Source: Bacteroidia bacterium (lineage in GTDB: Bacteria; Bacteroidota; Bacteroidia; Bacteroidales; Azobacteroidaceae). From it: a stretch of DNA of 27,172 nucleotides. Each line of letters begins with the position of its first letter. Positions within the stretch are counted from its first letter, which is position 1. The stretch lies in contig BNXY01000036.1 of NCBI GenBank assembly GCA_025999935.1, positions 1 through 27,172 on the forward strand, in the 5' to 3' direction. This document shows positions 1 to 7,276 of this stretch, in pieces. The translations under genes and the position numbers were made by a program. The notes under the pieces were generated by a model. It was not told where the DNA came from, did no database searches, and saw only the letters and a list, made by a program, of their open reading frames with translations.

Positions 1-39
1 AAAATTTACACTATTGGATAACATTAATAACATAATAAT

Positions 40-774
40 ATGAAACGCTTTACCTTATTTTTTATTTCTTTATTTATCACATTTCCGTTTTTTGTATCCT
101 GTATTATCACGGGAAATGGTCCGATTTACGGAAATCATCAGTTAGTGAATCGGACATTGGATGTCACGGATTACGATGAAATATCGTTGAATGTTCCGGC
201 AGAGGTATATTATCAGCAATTTTCCGATTCTGTACCTTATTTACAAATTCATACCGACGAAAATATTTTTGCTTCCTTGGATGTGGAGGTAAAGGGTAAA
301 AAATTGATAATCAGCGTGAAAAAAGATTCAGTCATCAGGCCATCCAAATTAACGATTTACACTTGTTCGCACAATATAAAAGACGTAAAAGTGGCCGGTT
401 CGGGCAATATTCATTTGGAAGGGGAAGTAAACGCCCGGAATTTCGATTTAACGATAACCGGTTCTGGAAGTTTGATTGCGGATAGTTTGGTATGCGAAAA
501 TATCGAAGCAATAATTACCGGTTCCGGCAATGCGGAGTTAACCGGGGTAAGCAAAAAATCTTCTTTTACGATTACCGGTTCGGGAAATATTCACGCTTTC
601 AACTATTATGTAACCCAATCAAAATGCAAAGTTACCGGTTCCGGAGATATTCAAGTGAATGCATACGAAAAATTGGATGCATCCGTTACCGGTTCGGGGA
701 GTATTTATTATCAAGGAATGCCGGAAACAGTTAATTCAAAAATCACCGGTTCGGGAAAAATCAAACAAGAATAA
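40..774 (+). CDS. GIN-domain (DUF2807) surface lipoprotein
   Basis: A 244-residue exported protein. The N-terminus is a hydrophobic signal segment ending at Cys21 (FFVSC), a plausible lipobox, so the mature protein is probably lipid-anchored in the envelope. The rest matches the 'putative auto-transporter adhesin, head GIN domain' family: an N-terminal strand-rich part (about residues 40-110), then a beta-solenoid marked by one AGSG and six TGSG turns spaced about 18-22 residues apart (residues ~117-240). The turns are also visible as DNA repeats around ACCGGTTC. The molecular role of the family is not established; in Bacteroidetes these genes commonly sit next to an ECF sigma factor, and a broken one lies just downstream here. 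ATG start after an AT-rich leader, with no Shine-Dalgarno, as usual for the phylum. It looks intact. Confidence 0.85.
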   Translation: MKRFTLFFISLFITFPFFVSCIITGNGPIYGNHQLVNRTLDVTDYDEISLNVPAEVYYQQFSDSVPYLQIHTDENIFASLDVEVKGKKLIISVKKDSVIRPSKLTIYTCSHNIKDVKVAGSGNIHLEGEVNARNFDLTITGSGSLIADSLVCENIEAIITGSGNAELTGVSKKSSFTITGSGNIHAFNYYVTQSKCKVTGSGDIQVNAYEKLDASVTGSGSIYYQGMPETVNSKITGSGKIKQE

Positions 775-791
775 TGAGGCGGTAAAATTCT

Positions 792-850
792 AAAAAGTTA
801 CACTGCTTTGCAAAATTATTTATTTTTTTGCAAAGCGGTGTAACTTTTTT
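792..850. terminator. Bidirectional hairpin terminator
   Basis: Near-perfect inverted repeat. The left arm at 792-815 (AAAGTTACACTGCTTTGCAA core) pairs with the right arm at 825-850, the loop is AT-rich, and A/T runs flank both sides, so it can stop transcription in either direction. It separates the GIN gene from the sigma-factor fragment. A TTG codon at 828 lies inside the right arm and is therefore an unlikely translation start. Confidence 0.8.
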
Positions 851-878
851 AAAATTCAACCGTCATTTTAAATGTAGC

Positions 879-1208
879 ATGAGGCAAGACAAATTCAGAA
901 AGAACATATTGCCGATTATTGACAAATTATTTCGTTTGGCCTTCAGCATCACCGGAAGCAAAGAAGATGCGGAAGACGTTGTCCAAGATGTTCTTTACAA
1001 TGTCTGGAGGAAAAAAGAAGCATGGGAGGAAATCGGAAACTTGGAGGCCTATTGCTTCCGGTCAACCCGAAATACGGCTTTAGATAAGATTTCGTTGAAA
1101 GAAAATCAAAATGAAACCATTCCGGAAGACTTCGATTATCCTGTTTTGGAAGGAGATGTCCAACGGAAAATAGAAGAACAAGAGCAACTCGAAGCATTGG
1201 ATAAATGG
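879..1208 (+). pseudogene. ECF RNA polymerase sigma factor, C-terminally truncated and fused in frame to the next gene
   Basis: About 110 residues starting at the ATG at 879 (MRQDKFRKN). Region 2 of a sigma-70 ECF factor is recognisable: LFRLAFSITGSKEDAEDVVQ, then VLYNVWRKKEAW and the RSTRNTALD segment. Sigma region 4, needed for -35 binding, is absent. After EEQEQLEALDKW the frame runs without a stop into the signal peptide of a metallophosphoesterase. The simplest reading is a deletion that removed the sigma C-terminus and the intergenic DNA. In this family region 2 alone would bind core polymerase poorly and lacks -35 recognition, so I treat it as a remnant. It may still drive translation of the phosphoesterase as a fusion or by coupling. 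A start further upstream (828) lies inside the terminator and was rejected. Confidence 0.8.
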
Positions 1209-2204
1209 TTGAAAAAATTGTTGATATGTATCGTAATTCTGCTCTGCTGCGTTCATCCGAATCAGGCGCAGGCTACCGCATTGAAATTCAATGCAAACGG
1301 AAAATTTAAAATCGTTCAATTAACGGATATTCACTATATTTACGGTAACCCCGAAGCGGATATTGCGCTTGAATGTATTGATAAAACACTGGATTTTGAA
1401 CAACCGGATTTAATCATCGTAACCGGTGATCTTATTTACGGCAAACCGGCGGAAGAAAGCATGCACACTATTATCAAACGGATTTCGTCGAAAAAAACGC
1501 CTTTCATCGTTTTGTTTGGAAATCACGATGATGAATTTGGTTTAAATCGCTCCGAATTGCTGAAAATTGTAAAGAGTTATCCTCACAATCTGACCGATAC
1601 GGCGCCTGGAATATTTGGTGTAAGCAATGGAATTGTAACCCTAAAAGATAAAGCCGGAAAAGACGCTTATATCTTGTATTACCTCGATTCCAACGCTTAT
1701 TCGCAAATAGAAGGCGTGAAAGGATATGATTATATTCGATTCGACCAGATTCAATGGTACCGGGAAAACAGCGCCGCTTTTACCCGGCGGAATGGTGGAA
1801 AACCCGTGCCTTCATTGGCATTTTTCCATATACCTTTCCCCGAATTTGCCCAAGCGGCTGCCGATGAAAAAGCGCCTTTGATTGGTTCTCGCACGGAAGC
1901 CGCTTGTCCGCCGCAACTTAACTCCGGAATGTTCACGGCGCTCAAAGAGATGGGCGATGTGACGGGCGTTTTTGTCGGGCACGACCATGATAATGATTAT
2001 CTGACGTTTTGGAAAGATATTGTGTTGGCTTATGGCCGTTATTCCGGCGCAAATACGGTTTACAATAACCTGAAACCCAATGGCTGTCGTGTCATTGAAT
2101 TGACGGAAGGAGAAAAAAGTTTCAAGACTTGGATTCGTCTTCGGGACGGTTCAATCATCAATATGGTAAATTGTCCGGCGGATTTTATAAAACAAAAACA
2201 ATGA
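1209..2204 (+). CDS. Secreted calcineurin-like metallophosphoesterase
   Basis: The full set of metal-binding motifs of the calcineurin-like fold is present: D-x-H in QLTDIHY, GD in VTGDLIYG, GNHD in LFGNHDDE, the histidine in FFHIPF, and GHDHDND near the C-terminus. This suits hydrolysis of a phosphoester by a dimetal centre, as in Icc/PhoD-like enzymes; the substrate is unknown. The N-terminus (KKLLICIVILLCCVHPNQAQ) is a normal signal peptide, so the original protein was exported. No ATG stands before it: the only plausible independent start is TTG at 1209, because the gene is fused in frame to the truncated sigma factor. If translated as the fusion, the signal peptide would be internal and export doubtful. 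The 3' end overlaps the pseudouridine synthase start by ATGA, implying one transcript. Confidence 0.8.
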   Translation: MKKLLICIVILLCCVHPNQAQATALKFNANGKFKIVQLTDIHYIYGNPEADIALECIDKTLDFEQPDLIIVTGDLIYGKPAEESMHTIIKRISSKKTPFIVLFGNHDDEFGLNRSELLKIVKSYPHNLTDTAPGIFGVSNGIVTLKDKAGKDAYILYYLDSNAYSQIEGVKGYDYIRFDQIQWYRENSAAFTRRNGGKPVPSLAFFHIPFPEFAQAAADEKAPLIGSRTEAACPPQLNSGMFTALKEMGDVTGVFVGHDHDNDYLTFWKDIVLAYGRYSGANTVYNNLKPNGCRVIELTEGEKSFKTWIRLRDGSIINMVNCPADFIKQKQ

Positions 2205-3112
2205 GAACAAATAGATTAGCGCCTAAGAAAGAAAAGCAAACCACGTTGCGAGTGAAAGAACCGATAGAATTGATGGCATTTTTGGCCATTCATTTTAACG
2301 GGAAAAGCCACACAGCGCTCAAATCCATGTTGTCGCACAAACAAGTGTGCGTCAACGGAAAAGTCGTATCGCAATTCAATCATCCGCTTCAGCCCAGCGA
2401 CAGCGTTACCATCAATACGACCGGCGGAAAATATGAATTAAAACACGCCAAAGTGAAAATCGTGTTTGAAGACGACGCGCTGATTGTGATAGAGAAATCG
2501 GAAGGTTTATTGGCGGTAGCTACTGACGACCGGCAAGACGAACTGACGGCTTTTTCCATTTTATCCGCTTACTTGAAAAAGAAAGACCCGCGCAATCGTT
2601 TGTTTATCGTGCATCGCATCGACCGGGAAACTTCCGGTTTGATTATGTTTGCCAAAAGCAAAGAGGTGCAGTTGCGTTTGCAAGACAATTGGCACGAAAA
2701 CGTAAAAGAGCGTGTTTATATCGCTGTGGTGGAAGGTGTTCCGGATAAAGAAGAAGATACCATCGTTTCTTATTTACGCGAAAGCAAAGCATTTAAAATT
2801 CATTCCGGTTACCGGGAAGATGAAGGGAAAGAAGCCATTACGCATTATCGGATAATGCGGAAAAACGATGCCTACGCGATGCTGAAAGTAGAACTTGAAA
2901 CAGGCCGGAAAAATCAAATTCGCGTACACATGCAGGAAATCGGGCATCCCATTATTGGCGACAAAAAATATGGTGCAGCGCCTTCGCCCATCGGACGTAT
3001 CGGTTTGCATGCCCGTGTGCTGGCTTTTGTACATCCGGTCACGCACGAAGTGATACGTTTTGAAACACCTATACCGAAGAAATTTAATGCATTGTTTGTG
3101 GAAAAGAACTAA
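2201..3112 (+). CDS. RluA-family 23S rRNA/tRNA pseudouridine synthase
   Basis: A 303-residue cytosolic enzyme that isomerises uridine to pseudouridine in rRNA or tRNA. An S4-like RNA-binding segment occupies about residues 20-75 (LSHKQVCVNGKVVSQFNHPL). The catalytic motif HRIDRETSGL at 138-147 contains the nucleophile Asp141. ETGRKNQIRVH and the IIGDKKYG motif follow, as expected for RluA/RluD relatives. The start at 2201 is chosen because it overlaps the preceding stop as ATGA, where coupling is likely; an in-frame upstream start at 2129 lies inside the phosphoesterase. The length is normal and all key motifs are present. The exact target site cannot be assigned from sequence. Confidence 0.9.
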   Translation: MRTNRLAPKKEKQTTLRVKEPIELMAFLAIHFNGKSHTALKSMLSHKQVCVNGKVVSQFNHPLQPSDSVTINTTGGKYELKHAKVKIVFEDDALIVIEKSEGLLAVATDDRQDELTAFSILSAYLKKKDPRNRLFIVHRIDRETSGLIMFAKSKEVQLRLQDNWHENVKERVYIAVVEGVPDKEEDTIVSYLRESKAFKIHSGYREDEGKEAITHYRIMRKNDAYAMLKVELETGRKNQIRVHMQEIGHPIIGDKKYGAAPSPIGRIGLHARVLAFVHPVTHEVIRFETPIPKKFNALFVEKN

Positions 3113-3113
3113 A

Positions 3114-3182
3114 TACTTTTACCCATTCGGGAAAAATAGTAATCTTGCGGTTTGTATTTTGAATATCCAATTTCTCGAACAA
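3114..3182 (-). pseudogene. 69-bp relic of a second SNF2 helicase gene
   Basis: This stretch matches 17588-17656, inside the SNF2 helicase gene, at 65 of 69 bases by eye. On the minus strand it reads LFEKLDIQNTNRK then ITIFPEWVKV; the intact gene has IIIFSEWVKV at residues ~612-621. The match begins two bases after the RluA stop codon and ends at the possible ATG at 3182, so both edges look like recombination junctions. The four differences argue for an old or divergent copy rather than an assembly duplicate. Confidence 0.85.
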
Positions 3183-3196
3183 TGTGGCTAAAAAAT

Positions 3197-3547
3197 ATGG
3201 AAGTTACTTTATTGTTAAAAATTTTACAGCCCATTATCCATTATGGATTACATTTTTTGTTTCCCGCACTGATTGCTTGGGTATTTTTTCGTAAAGAATG
3301 GAAAAAGGTGTGGTTAATTATGGTTTTGACAATGGTGGTTGATTTAGAGCACTTGTTAGCAAATCCAATTTTTGACCCGAATCGTTGCAGTATCAATTTT
3401 CATATTTTGCATACATATTTTGCAATAATAATATATGTAATAATGCTGTTTTTCAAACGAACACGAATTATTGGCATTGGACTTTTGTTTCACATGCTAA
3501 CTGATTTTCAAGATTGTTTGTGGTCTAAATATTTCTGTAATTGCTAA
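3197..3547 (+). CDS. DUF6122-family small integral membrane protein
   Basis: A small hydrophobic protein with about four membrane segments, matching DUF6122 by the pattern LLKILQPIIHYGLHFLFP, VVDLEHLLANPIFDPNRCS, NFHILHTYFAI and GLLFHMLTDFQDCLW. Conserved His and Asp residues recall membrane-embedded metal-dependent hydrolases, but no function is established. The start is uncertain: ATG 3197 and ATG 3182 are both in frame, and 3182 directly abuts the helicase relic. The last residues (SKYFCNC) do not look like the usual end of this family, so the C-terminus may also have been replaced at a junction near 3525. Confidence 0.65.
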   Translation: MEVTLLLKILQPIIHYGLHFLFPALIAWVFFRKEWKKVWLIMVLTMVVDLEHLLANPIFDPNRCSINFHILHTYFAIIIYVIMLFFKRTRIIGIGLLFHMLTDFQDCLWSKYFCNC

Positions 3548-3771
3548 AAACAACTTTATGTTTAATTATAAAAATCAAAAAAACTAAAAAGATTATTGAA
3601 GAAGTTTTGCGAATAAATGGCAATTTAATATTACCGTGTCGGTCTTGCAAAAAAAAATCAATTAATACAAATGCCTGTGTGCATTGCTGTAATAGTGACC
3701 CTCATTGTTTGCGTGAATTTAGCGAAAAATGTGTGCGTATTATGATGATAGAGATAAGCAACAAGTTCAAA
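3548..3771 (+). other. Unrecognised cysteine-rich coding-like stretch
   Basis: One open frame continues through here and encodes a Cys-rich segment (LPCRSCKKKS, then CVHCCNSDPHCLREF) that resembles a zinc-binding motif but lacks a convincing start. It runs in frame into the zeta-toxin fragment. In another frame the end of the stretch reads YDDRDKQQVQNVLYDIFNKI, which looks protein-like. I read it as a patchwork of gene fragments and cannot name the parents. Confidence 0.3.
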
Positions 3772-4092
3772 ATGTTTTATATGATATTTTCAATAAAATT
3801 GTTGATAGTTGCCGGTCCCAATGGTTCAGGAAAGACTTCCGTAACAGGAAAAATATTGAAACACGAATGGGTGGAGGGTTGGTCACGAGTTACCCAACGA
3901 GTTTTAGAAGGCGGACACGATGTGCCTATACAGAAAATAATCAGCCGTTATTATAAATCTATCGCAAACTGTGCCTATCTTGCACCACTTGTTGATAGAT
4001 TGTATGTTTACGACAACTCGGTTGACAACGCTTTTGCAGAGTTGCTTTTCAGAGTAAACGATGGAATGTTGGTTAAGCGATATACCAAGTAA
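3772..4092 (+). pseudogene. Zeta-toxin-family kinase with an internal deletion
   Basis: The N-terminal P-loop of a zeta-toxin/AAA kinase is clear: LLIVAGPNGSGKTSVTGKI followed by LKHEWVEG. Family members then have about 70-80 residues containing the substrate-binding and catalytic part. Here the sequence jumps directly to the C-terminal portion (SRVTQRVLEGGHDVPIQKII, then YVYDNSVDNA and LLFRVNDGMLVKRY). The frame stays open across the join at about 3885-3890, but the missing middle should abolish kinase activity. Zeta toxins phosphorylate UDP-activated sugars or related nucleotides and are normally held by an antitoxin; no cognate antitoxin is recognisable upstream. The reading frame extends further upstream, so the start shown is only the nearest plausible ATG. 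Confidence 0.75.
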
Positions 4093-4142
4093 ATCAATAT
4101 TTCAACAAATCAGTAAAACAAACATATAAAATACAGTATATT

Positions 4143-4242
4143 ATGAACATAGCAGAAGTAAAAAGCATTCCCCTTGCAGATTATTTGCAATCTATCGGAA
4201 TAACGCCCTGCAAACGACAGGGCAACAATCTTTGGTATTATT
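4143..4242 (+). pseudogene. Mobilization-type CHC2/toprim DNA primase, 5' fragment only
   Basis: ATG at 4143 begins MNIAEVKSIPLADYLQSIGI, then TPCKRQGNNLWYY. This is the typical N-terminus of toprim/CHC2 zinc-finger primase-like proteins carried by Bacteroides mobilizable elements. After about 33 codons the IS21-family element begins, and the rest of the gene is not found on the other side. It is a remnant created by IS insertion plus adjacent deletion, and it shows that this stretch once belonged to a mobilizable element. Confidence 0.75.
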
Positions 4243-4563
4243 TGCATAATTCGGAGCATACCCACCCACAAATCCGGGAAAAAATCCGGTGTTGAAGTGG
4301 GGTTTTTAAGCGTAAAAAGTCTGCCATTCCGGCAGAAACCCATCCAAAATGATATAAAAGGATAAAAAATCGGGCAAAAATCGGGCGGCGCGCAACCGAT
4401 TTCGGACTATATCCACCCACACTGGCGGAGAGGCGGCAAAAAGCGACCGATTTCGGACTATACCCACCCAGTTTTTCAAAGCTAACTGATTGGAATAATG
4501 CGATAAACGTTCGATGTTTTTGTCTGAAAAATGCTGTTTCAGATTCCGGACTATATCCACCCA
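4243..4563 (+). repeat. IS21 left end with four transposase-binding-like repeats
   Basis: Four copies of a motif near TTCGGACTATACCCACCCA lie at 4250-4268, 4401-4420, 4452-4470 and 4544-4563, all in the same orientation. IS21 elements carry multiple terminal repeats bound by IstA; the long array of spaced copies here (about 320 bp) makes the left end unusually extended. The 4243-4626 stretch has no gene; open frames on the minus strand are artefacts of the repeats. Confidence 0.8.
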
Positions 4564-4626
4564 GTTTCGTGACTTTTTTGATTATATTATGTGTTTTGAA
4601 AATCAATTAAACAAAACACCCATAAC

Positions 4627-6177
4627 ATGTCAGGAAAAGTAACAAGAATGAGTAAGATTAAACAAGTATTACAGATGTACAGGCAAGGCGTATCGAACCG
4701 CCGTATTGCTAAGGAACTTGGACTTTATAAAGGGACAGTCAATGATTATGTGCGTAAAATCAAGGAAAACAACTTTGACATAGACGCCTTATTAGTATTG
4801 GAAGACCCCGTTTTGGAGGCTAAGTTCATTGCGGGAACAGCCGCTTATACCGAACAGCGGTTTGAGGTCTTCAAGGAAAAGCTTCCCTATTTTGAGAAGG
4901 AGCTAAATCGCGCCAATGTCACCCGCCATTTATTATGGAGTGAATACCGGCATGAACACTTTGACGGTTACAGCTATACGCAGTTCTGCTTTCATCTGAA
5001 CCAGTTGACCGCCGCCCGTCATCCATCGGCAGTACTGGAGCATCATCCGGCGGAAAAACTGTATGTTGATTTTGCAGGCGATACGATTGACTGCGTGGAC
5101 AGGGAAACCGGGGAACTGGTGAAGAGACAGGTCTTTGTGGCCTGTTTGCCCTACTCGGATTATGCGTTCATCATGGCTGTCCCCTCCCAATCGACCGAAG
5201 ACTTTCTGTATGCGCTGTCTCATTGCCTGCGTCACCTGGGAGGCAGCCCGAAGATAGTGGTGCCCGACAATCTGAAGGCGGCTGTGGTCAAGGCGGACAG
5301 ATACGAACCGGAACTCAACCGGATACTGGAAGATTTTGCCAATCACTACGGCTTTGTCGTCCTGCCAGCAAGAGTAAGGAAACCGAAAGATAAATCCTCT
5401 GTGGAGAATCAAGTGAAAATCATTTACACACGTGTATATGCCAAACTTCGCAACGATGTTTTCTTTTCCATCGAAGACCTCAATAAAGCGCTGTGGGAGA
5501 AGACACGCGAGCATAATCAAACCCGGATGCAACAGAAGGGTTACAGCAGGGAAGAAAGGTTCCTGGCCGAAGAAAAGGCAGCGCTTAAAGAACTTCCGGC
5601 AACGGATTTTGAGATGAAGTATTATACCGACCTGCGCGTGGCTCAAAACAACTGCATTTATCTGGGACGTGACAAGCATTATTATTCTGTTCCATATACT
5701 TACATCGGAAGAAAAGTCAGTGTGATATATACCCGGAGTCTGGTTCAAATCTTTTGCGACGGACAATCCATTGCCACACATCCACGGGCTTACGCCTACG
5801 GTTATTCCACCCTCAGCGAGCATTTATGTTCCACCCACAAGCATTACAGAGACCGCAGTCCGGAGTATTACATCCAAACGGCGGAAAAGCGTTCGGCGAT
5901 GCTCGCAGCTCTTTTCAAACGGATTTTCAACGACACGAGTGTCCCGGAAGTCCTCTATAAACGGTGTGACGGACTGTTAAGCCTGCAACGCAAAACAGAC
6001 CCGGTTGTCTTTGAGAAAGCCTGTAAAATAGCGTTGGAACAGAACTTGTTAACCTACCGCTTTCTTCAACGGGTTATCGAGAACAAGACGCTTTACATCC
6101 AGGAAGATGAAACACAGGAACAAGAAACATGCATGCCCCGGCATGAGAATATCAGGGGTAAAATATATTATTATTAA
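4627..6177 (+). CDS. istA: IS21-family transposase IstA
   Basis: A 516-residue transposase. An N-terminal helix-turn-helix (about residues 10-45, YRQGVSNRRIAKELGLYKGT) binds the end repeats. The catalytic DDE triad is visible: Asp148 in LYVDFAGD, Asp214 in VVPDNLKAAV and Glu260 in DKSSVENQVK, within an RNase H-like rve domain. The length is normal for IstA. It catalyses strand cleavage and transfer, working with the IstB ATPase encoded 20 bases downstream. No frameshift or premature stop is seen, so the element may still be active. Confidence 0.95.
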   Translation: MSGKVTRMSKIKQVLQMYRQGVSNRRIAKELGLYKGTVNDYVRKIKENNFDIDALLVLEDPVLEAKFIAGTAAYTEQRFEVFKEKLPYFEKELNRANVTRHLLWSEYRHEHFDGYSYTQFCFHLNQLTAARHPSAVLEHHPAEKLYVDFAGDTIDCVDRETGELVKRQVFVACLPYSDYAFIMAVPSQSTEDFLYALSHCLRHLGGSPKIVVPDNLKAAVVKADRYEPELNRILEDFANHYGFVVLPARVRKPKDKSSVENQVKIIYTRVYAKLRNDVFFSIEDLNKALWEKTREHNQTRMQQKGYSREERFLAEEKAALKELPATDFEMKYYTDLRVAQNNCIYLGRDKHYYSVPYTYIGRKVSVIYTRSLVQIFCDGQSIATHPRAYAYGYSTLSEHLCSTHKHYRDRSPEYYIQTAEKRSAMLAALFKRIFNDTSVPEVLYKRCDGLLSLQRKTDPVVFEKACKIALEQNLLTYRFLQRVIENKTLYIQEDETQEQETCMPRHENIRGKIYYY

Positions 6178-6197
6178 TTTATTAAAAAAACAAGAAA

Positions 6198-6917
6198 ATG
6201 GAAGAAATCAGAGCAAGCCTGACACGGCTTAAACTATCAGGCATGGCATCCTGCCTGAAGACATTGGAAGAAACAAGAAAAACGGGCTGCCTCTCCTTGG
6301 AGGACGGACTGAAACTCTTGTTACAGTCAGAGTACGACCAGCGGGAATCCAACCGGCATGCCCGTTTACTAAAGAACGCATCGTTTCGTTACCGTGCCTC
6401 TATCGAAGAATTGGGTTTTGATGCTGCCAGAGGATTGGAACAAAACCGGATCCTCGCGCTGGCCACAGGCAGTTATATCCGTAACGGGGAATCCATCCTC
6501 ATTACGGGTTCGGCAGGCTGCGGAAAGAGTTTCCTGGCTTCGGCTTTGGGCGCTCAAGCCTGTAAACAAGGATTCAGCGTAGCCTATTACAACATGCAGA
6601 AACTAATGGCACGGCTAAAAATAGCCCGGCTGGAAGGATCGGCTATCGGACTCTTCGACAAATTAGCCAAAACAGACCTGATTATATTGGACGATTTTGG
6701 TTTAAGCGCCATGGATTATCAACAGCAACTTGATTTTATGGAAATGATCGAAGACCGGCACGCACGAAAATCAACTGTTATTGCAAGCCAACTGCCTGTG
6801 GCTAGCTGGTTTGATGTCTTTAAGGAGGAAACGCTGGCTGACGCGATTCTCGACAGAATCGTGCATACCTCACATCGTTTTGAATTAAAAGGTGAGAGTT
6901 TAAGAAAAAAACGGTAA
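6198..6917 (+). CDS. istB: IS21-family helper ATPase IstB
   Basis: A 239-residue AAA+ ATPase related to DnaC. The Walker A motif is GSAGCGKS at residues 104-111 and the Walker B motif is LIILDDFG at 161-168; SQLPVASW and an arginine-rich C-terminus follow, as in the IstB family. It assembles on target DNA and stimulates IstA. It follows istA by 20 bases and is presumably co-transcribed. The length is typical and it is apparently intact. Confidence 0.95.
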   Translation: MEEIRASLTRLKLSGMASCLKTLEETRKTGCLSLEDGLKLLLQSEYDQRESNRHARLLKNASFRYRASIEELGFDAARGLEQNRILALATGSYIRNGESILITGSAGCGKSFLASALGAQACKQGFSVAYYNMQKLMARLKIARLEGSAIGLFDKLAKTDLIILDDFGLSAMDYQQQLDFMEMIEDRHARKSTVIASQLPVASWFDVFKEETLADAILDRIVHTSHRFELKGESLRKKR

Positions 6918-6952
6918 CTTTGTCATGTTTTTGTAGAATCAAAAAGTCACAA

Positions 6953-7002
6953 ACTGGGTGGGTATCTCCGAAATGCCTGGGTGGGTATCACCGAAATTTG
7001 CA
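6953..7002 (+). repeat. IS21 right end with two inverted binding repeats
   Basis: Two copies of CTGGGTGGGTATCNCCGAA (6953-6971 and 6977-6995) are inverted relative to the four left-end copies; the outer one ends in TTTGCA at 7002. This defines the right boundary. Confidence 0.8.
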
Positions 7003-7214
7003 ATGAACTGGAAGAAATGTTGAATGTAATCGAGTCGGCGTTAAAAAACCGTACTCCCCACCTGAATGGCGAAAAGTTTTTGACAGGGAAAGATGTTTGC
7101 GGTATGCTGCGCGTTTCTACAAGAACATTGCAGGAATGGCGCACAAAGGGGAAAATACCGTTTTTACGGCTCAAAGGCAAGATTTTATATAAGGAATCGG
7201 AAGTGCTGAAATGA
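7003..7214 (+). pseudogene. Excisionase-like helix-turn-helix protein, 5' end lost to the IS and 3' end cut by a nonsense codon
   Basis: The frame (open from GTG 6981 inside the IS) encodes ELEEMLNVIESALKN, then the helix_turn_helix/MerR-type core GKDVCGMLRVSTRTLQEWRT and GKIPFLRLKGKILYKESEV. Such proteins accompany integrases in Bacteroides mobile elements as excision or transfer regulators. The gene's own start is missing at the IS junction; GTG 6981 within the IS end could serve as a substitute. At the end, AAA TGA replaces what reads naturally as AAA TGG CTG GAT GAT GCT TAT CGT TAA, so a TGG-to-TGA change removed about six residues. The DNA-binding core survives, so residual function cannot be excluded. 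Confidence 0.75.
7150..7213 (+). repeat. 64-bp direct repeat, copy 1
   Basis: Nearly identical to 10221-10284 (one mismatch by eye). It encodes the C-terminal part of the HTH protein (KIPFLRLKGKILYKESEV). The two copies bracket the three-gene minus-strand operon. Confidence 0.9.
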
Positions 7215-7251
7215 CTGGATGATGCTTATCGTTAATTAAAAACATTGATGT

Positions 7252-7276
7252 ATAAAGCTGTAAATTGGGGCTTTAT
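7252..7276 (-). terminator. Weak hairpin after the RES gene
   Basis: ATAAAGC (7252-7258) pairs with GCTTTAT (7270-7276), with an 11-base loop. It overlaps the RES stop codon and lies at the end of the minus-strand operon. The stem is short and no strong T tract follows directly. Confidence 0.35.

Larger units (their letters stand above)
4243..7002 (+). mobile_element. IS21-family insertion sequence, complete (2760 bp)
   Basis: The element carries istA and istB in the standard order and strand. Its ends are imperfect inverted repeats: the left end from 4243 (TGCATAATTCGGAGCATACC, then CACCCA) against the reverse complement of the right end (TGCAAATTTCGGTGATACCC, then ACCCA), both starting with TG as IS21 ends do. 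The flanks are unrelated genes (primase fragment on the left, HTH gene on the right) and I see no target-site duplication. Insertion was therefore probably followed by a deletion, or two copies recombined. Confidence 0.9.

Noticed and set aside
828..878. Upstream TTG start for the sigma-factor fragment
   Set aside because: It lies inside the terminator hairpin; the ATG at 879 gives the normal N-terminus of an ECF factor.
4401..4563. Possible CRISPR-like array from spaced repeats
   Set aside because: The repeats are irregularly spaced, share a motif with both IS ends and have an inverted partner at the right end; they are IS21 binding sites.
4110..4606. Minus-strand open frames in the IS21 left end with repeated 'GGYSPKS/GWVDIVRN' peptides
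   Set aside because: The peptide repeats are just translations of the transposase-binding DNA repeats; no start context and no family.
4933..5823. 296-codon open frame antisense to istA
   Set aside because: It shadows a clearly conserved transposase; the composition (His/Cys-rich, no domain) is that of an antisense frame.
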